DNA of 64,000 nucleotides from NCBI RefSeq assembly GCF_023715565.1, contig NZ_JAMBOJ010000017.1:1-64000 (forward strand). Reading direction: 5' to 3'. Below the pieces are notes generated by a model, which saw only the letters and a list, made by a program, of their open reading frames with translations, did not search any database and was not told the origin of the DNA. This document shows, piece after piece, positions 63,598-64,000 of this stretch; position 1 is the first letter of the stretch, and the number at the start of each line of letters is the position of its first letter. The DNA is from Cytobacillus firmus. GTDB taxonomy: Bacteria > Bacillota > Bacilli > Bacillales > Cytobacillaceae. Made by a program: the position numbers and the translations under genes.

Positions 63598-64000
63598 TTC
63601 CAATAACCTCCTCTGCATCAATGTTTAATTTCTTTCTAAGTTCTTTTAAGGCTCTGTGATAATCTACCTTAACCTTTGAATCGCTGCATTGAAGGATTTC
63701 AGATGTCTCCTTTATTGAAAATTCGTTTATGCCTCTTAGTATGACTACCGCCCTAAAGTTTGGTTTTAACTTTGAAATTGCTTCATGAACCAGCCTTTTG
63801 GTTTCATTTTGTTCGATTAATTCATTAGGTTCTTTTTCAGTGGATACTATTTGTTTGAAAAATCCTTCCCCAAATATTGAACTAAATTTCTTCCTTCTGT
63901 GATGGTCAATGGCAGCATGTTTTGCAATTGAAAAAATCCATGTTTTTAAATTGCCGGTGTTAAAATTGGACCAATTGTTAAGTACACGAATAAACACTTC
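63587..64000 (-). CDS. ECF sigma factor, N-terminus cut by the window edge
   Basis: The C-terminal 136 or so residues are visible and the frame remains open to the window end. Region 2 tail has LKTWIFSIAKHAAIDHHRRK and region 4 has LKPNFRAVVILRGINEFSIK with ETSEILQCSDSKVKVDYHRA as its helix-turn-helix. An ATG at 63997 lies inside region 2, so the true start is beyond the window. The short linker (about 45 residues) fits an ECF factor. It is co-transcribed with a SpoIIP-type membrane protein. Confidence 0.85.
   Translation of the reverse strand, partial: EVFIRVLNNWSNFNTGNLKTWIFSIAKHAAIDHHRRKKFSSIFGEGFFKQIVSTEKEPNELIEQNETKRLVHEAISKLKPNFRAVVILRGINEFSIKETSEILQCSDSKVKVDYHRALKELRKKLNIDAEEVIGNAN

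Overview
The window is a chromosomal segment of a spore-forming, low-GC member of the Bacillaceae (Bacillus sensu lato, possibly a Cytobacillus/Mesobacillus-type genome; the genus is inferred). Evidence: strong GGAGG-type ribosome binding sites with frequent TTG and GTG starts, sporulation genes (KinD- and KinE-like kinases, a Spo0E-like phosphatase), and gene order that broadly follows a known Bacillus subtilis region in reverse: ykwC, ptsI/ptsH, ykvS, ykvI, clpE, mhqR, kinD, spo0E, mtnD-B-X-W, mtnE, mtnU, ogt, kinE, ykrP. All coordinates and motifs were read by eye from the sequence; no database search was run.

Region 1 (1-39.1 kb) is that backbone. It starts in the tail of an IS3-family transposase. 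The PTS general proteins (HPr, Enzyme I) feed sugar phosphorylation and catabolite control. clpE sits under a sigma-A-type promoter overlapped by tandem CtsR boxes. Two sporulation-type kinases and a Spo0E-like protein act on the Spo0A phosphorelay. A methionine salvage cluster (mtnWXBD behind a SAM riboswitch, mtnE, divergent mtnU) recycles methylthioribose. Inserted into this order are a fixABCX electron-bifurcating cluster, a hemerythrin gene frameshifted at a C tract, an MFS pump, a chemoreceptor and two intergenic repeats.

Region 2 (39.38-52.64 kb) is a 13.3-kb integrative element in the 3' end of a tRNA-Arg(CCT) gene. It is bounded by a 48-bp direct repeat and carries four matching arm-type sites, two near each end. 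Its genes are a tyrosine integrase, a secreted bacteriocin-like precursor with a small two-helix membrane protein, a minus-strand run of small unknown proteins, three XRE regulators, a Replic_Relax-type protein, an FtsK/TcpA-type ATPase, a lipoprotein and a replication-type gene broken by an in-frame amber codon. No mating-pore genes are present, so it is best read as a mobilizable element (IME) rather than a self-transmissible ICE. tRNA fragments on both sides point to earlier integrations at the same site.

Region 3 (52.6-64 kb) holds a methyltransferase in the zone between the attR site and a decayed tRNA 3' end, the lutABC lactate-oxidation operon, a B12-binding radical SAM protein, two overlapping small spore-protein-like genes, a DUF3905 protein, a two-gene unit of a ribbon-helix-helix-like protein plus a zinc-ribbon DDE transposase-like protein, and an ECF sigma factor (cut by the window end) overlapping a membrane-anchored SpoIIP-type amidase that may act as its anti-sigma partner.

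The most noteworthy items are the IME with its bacteriocin/immunity-like cargo, the RHH-transposase pair, the sigma/SpoIIP pair, the broken rep-like and hemerythrin genes, and the serial tRNA-site remnants.
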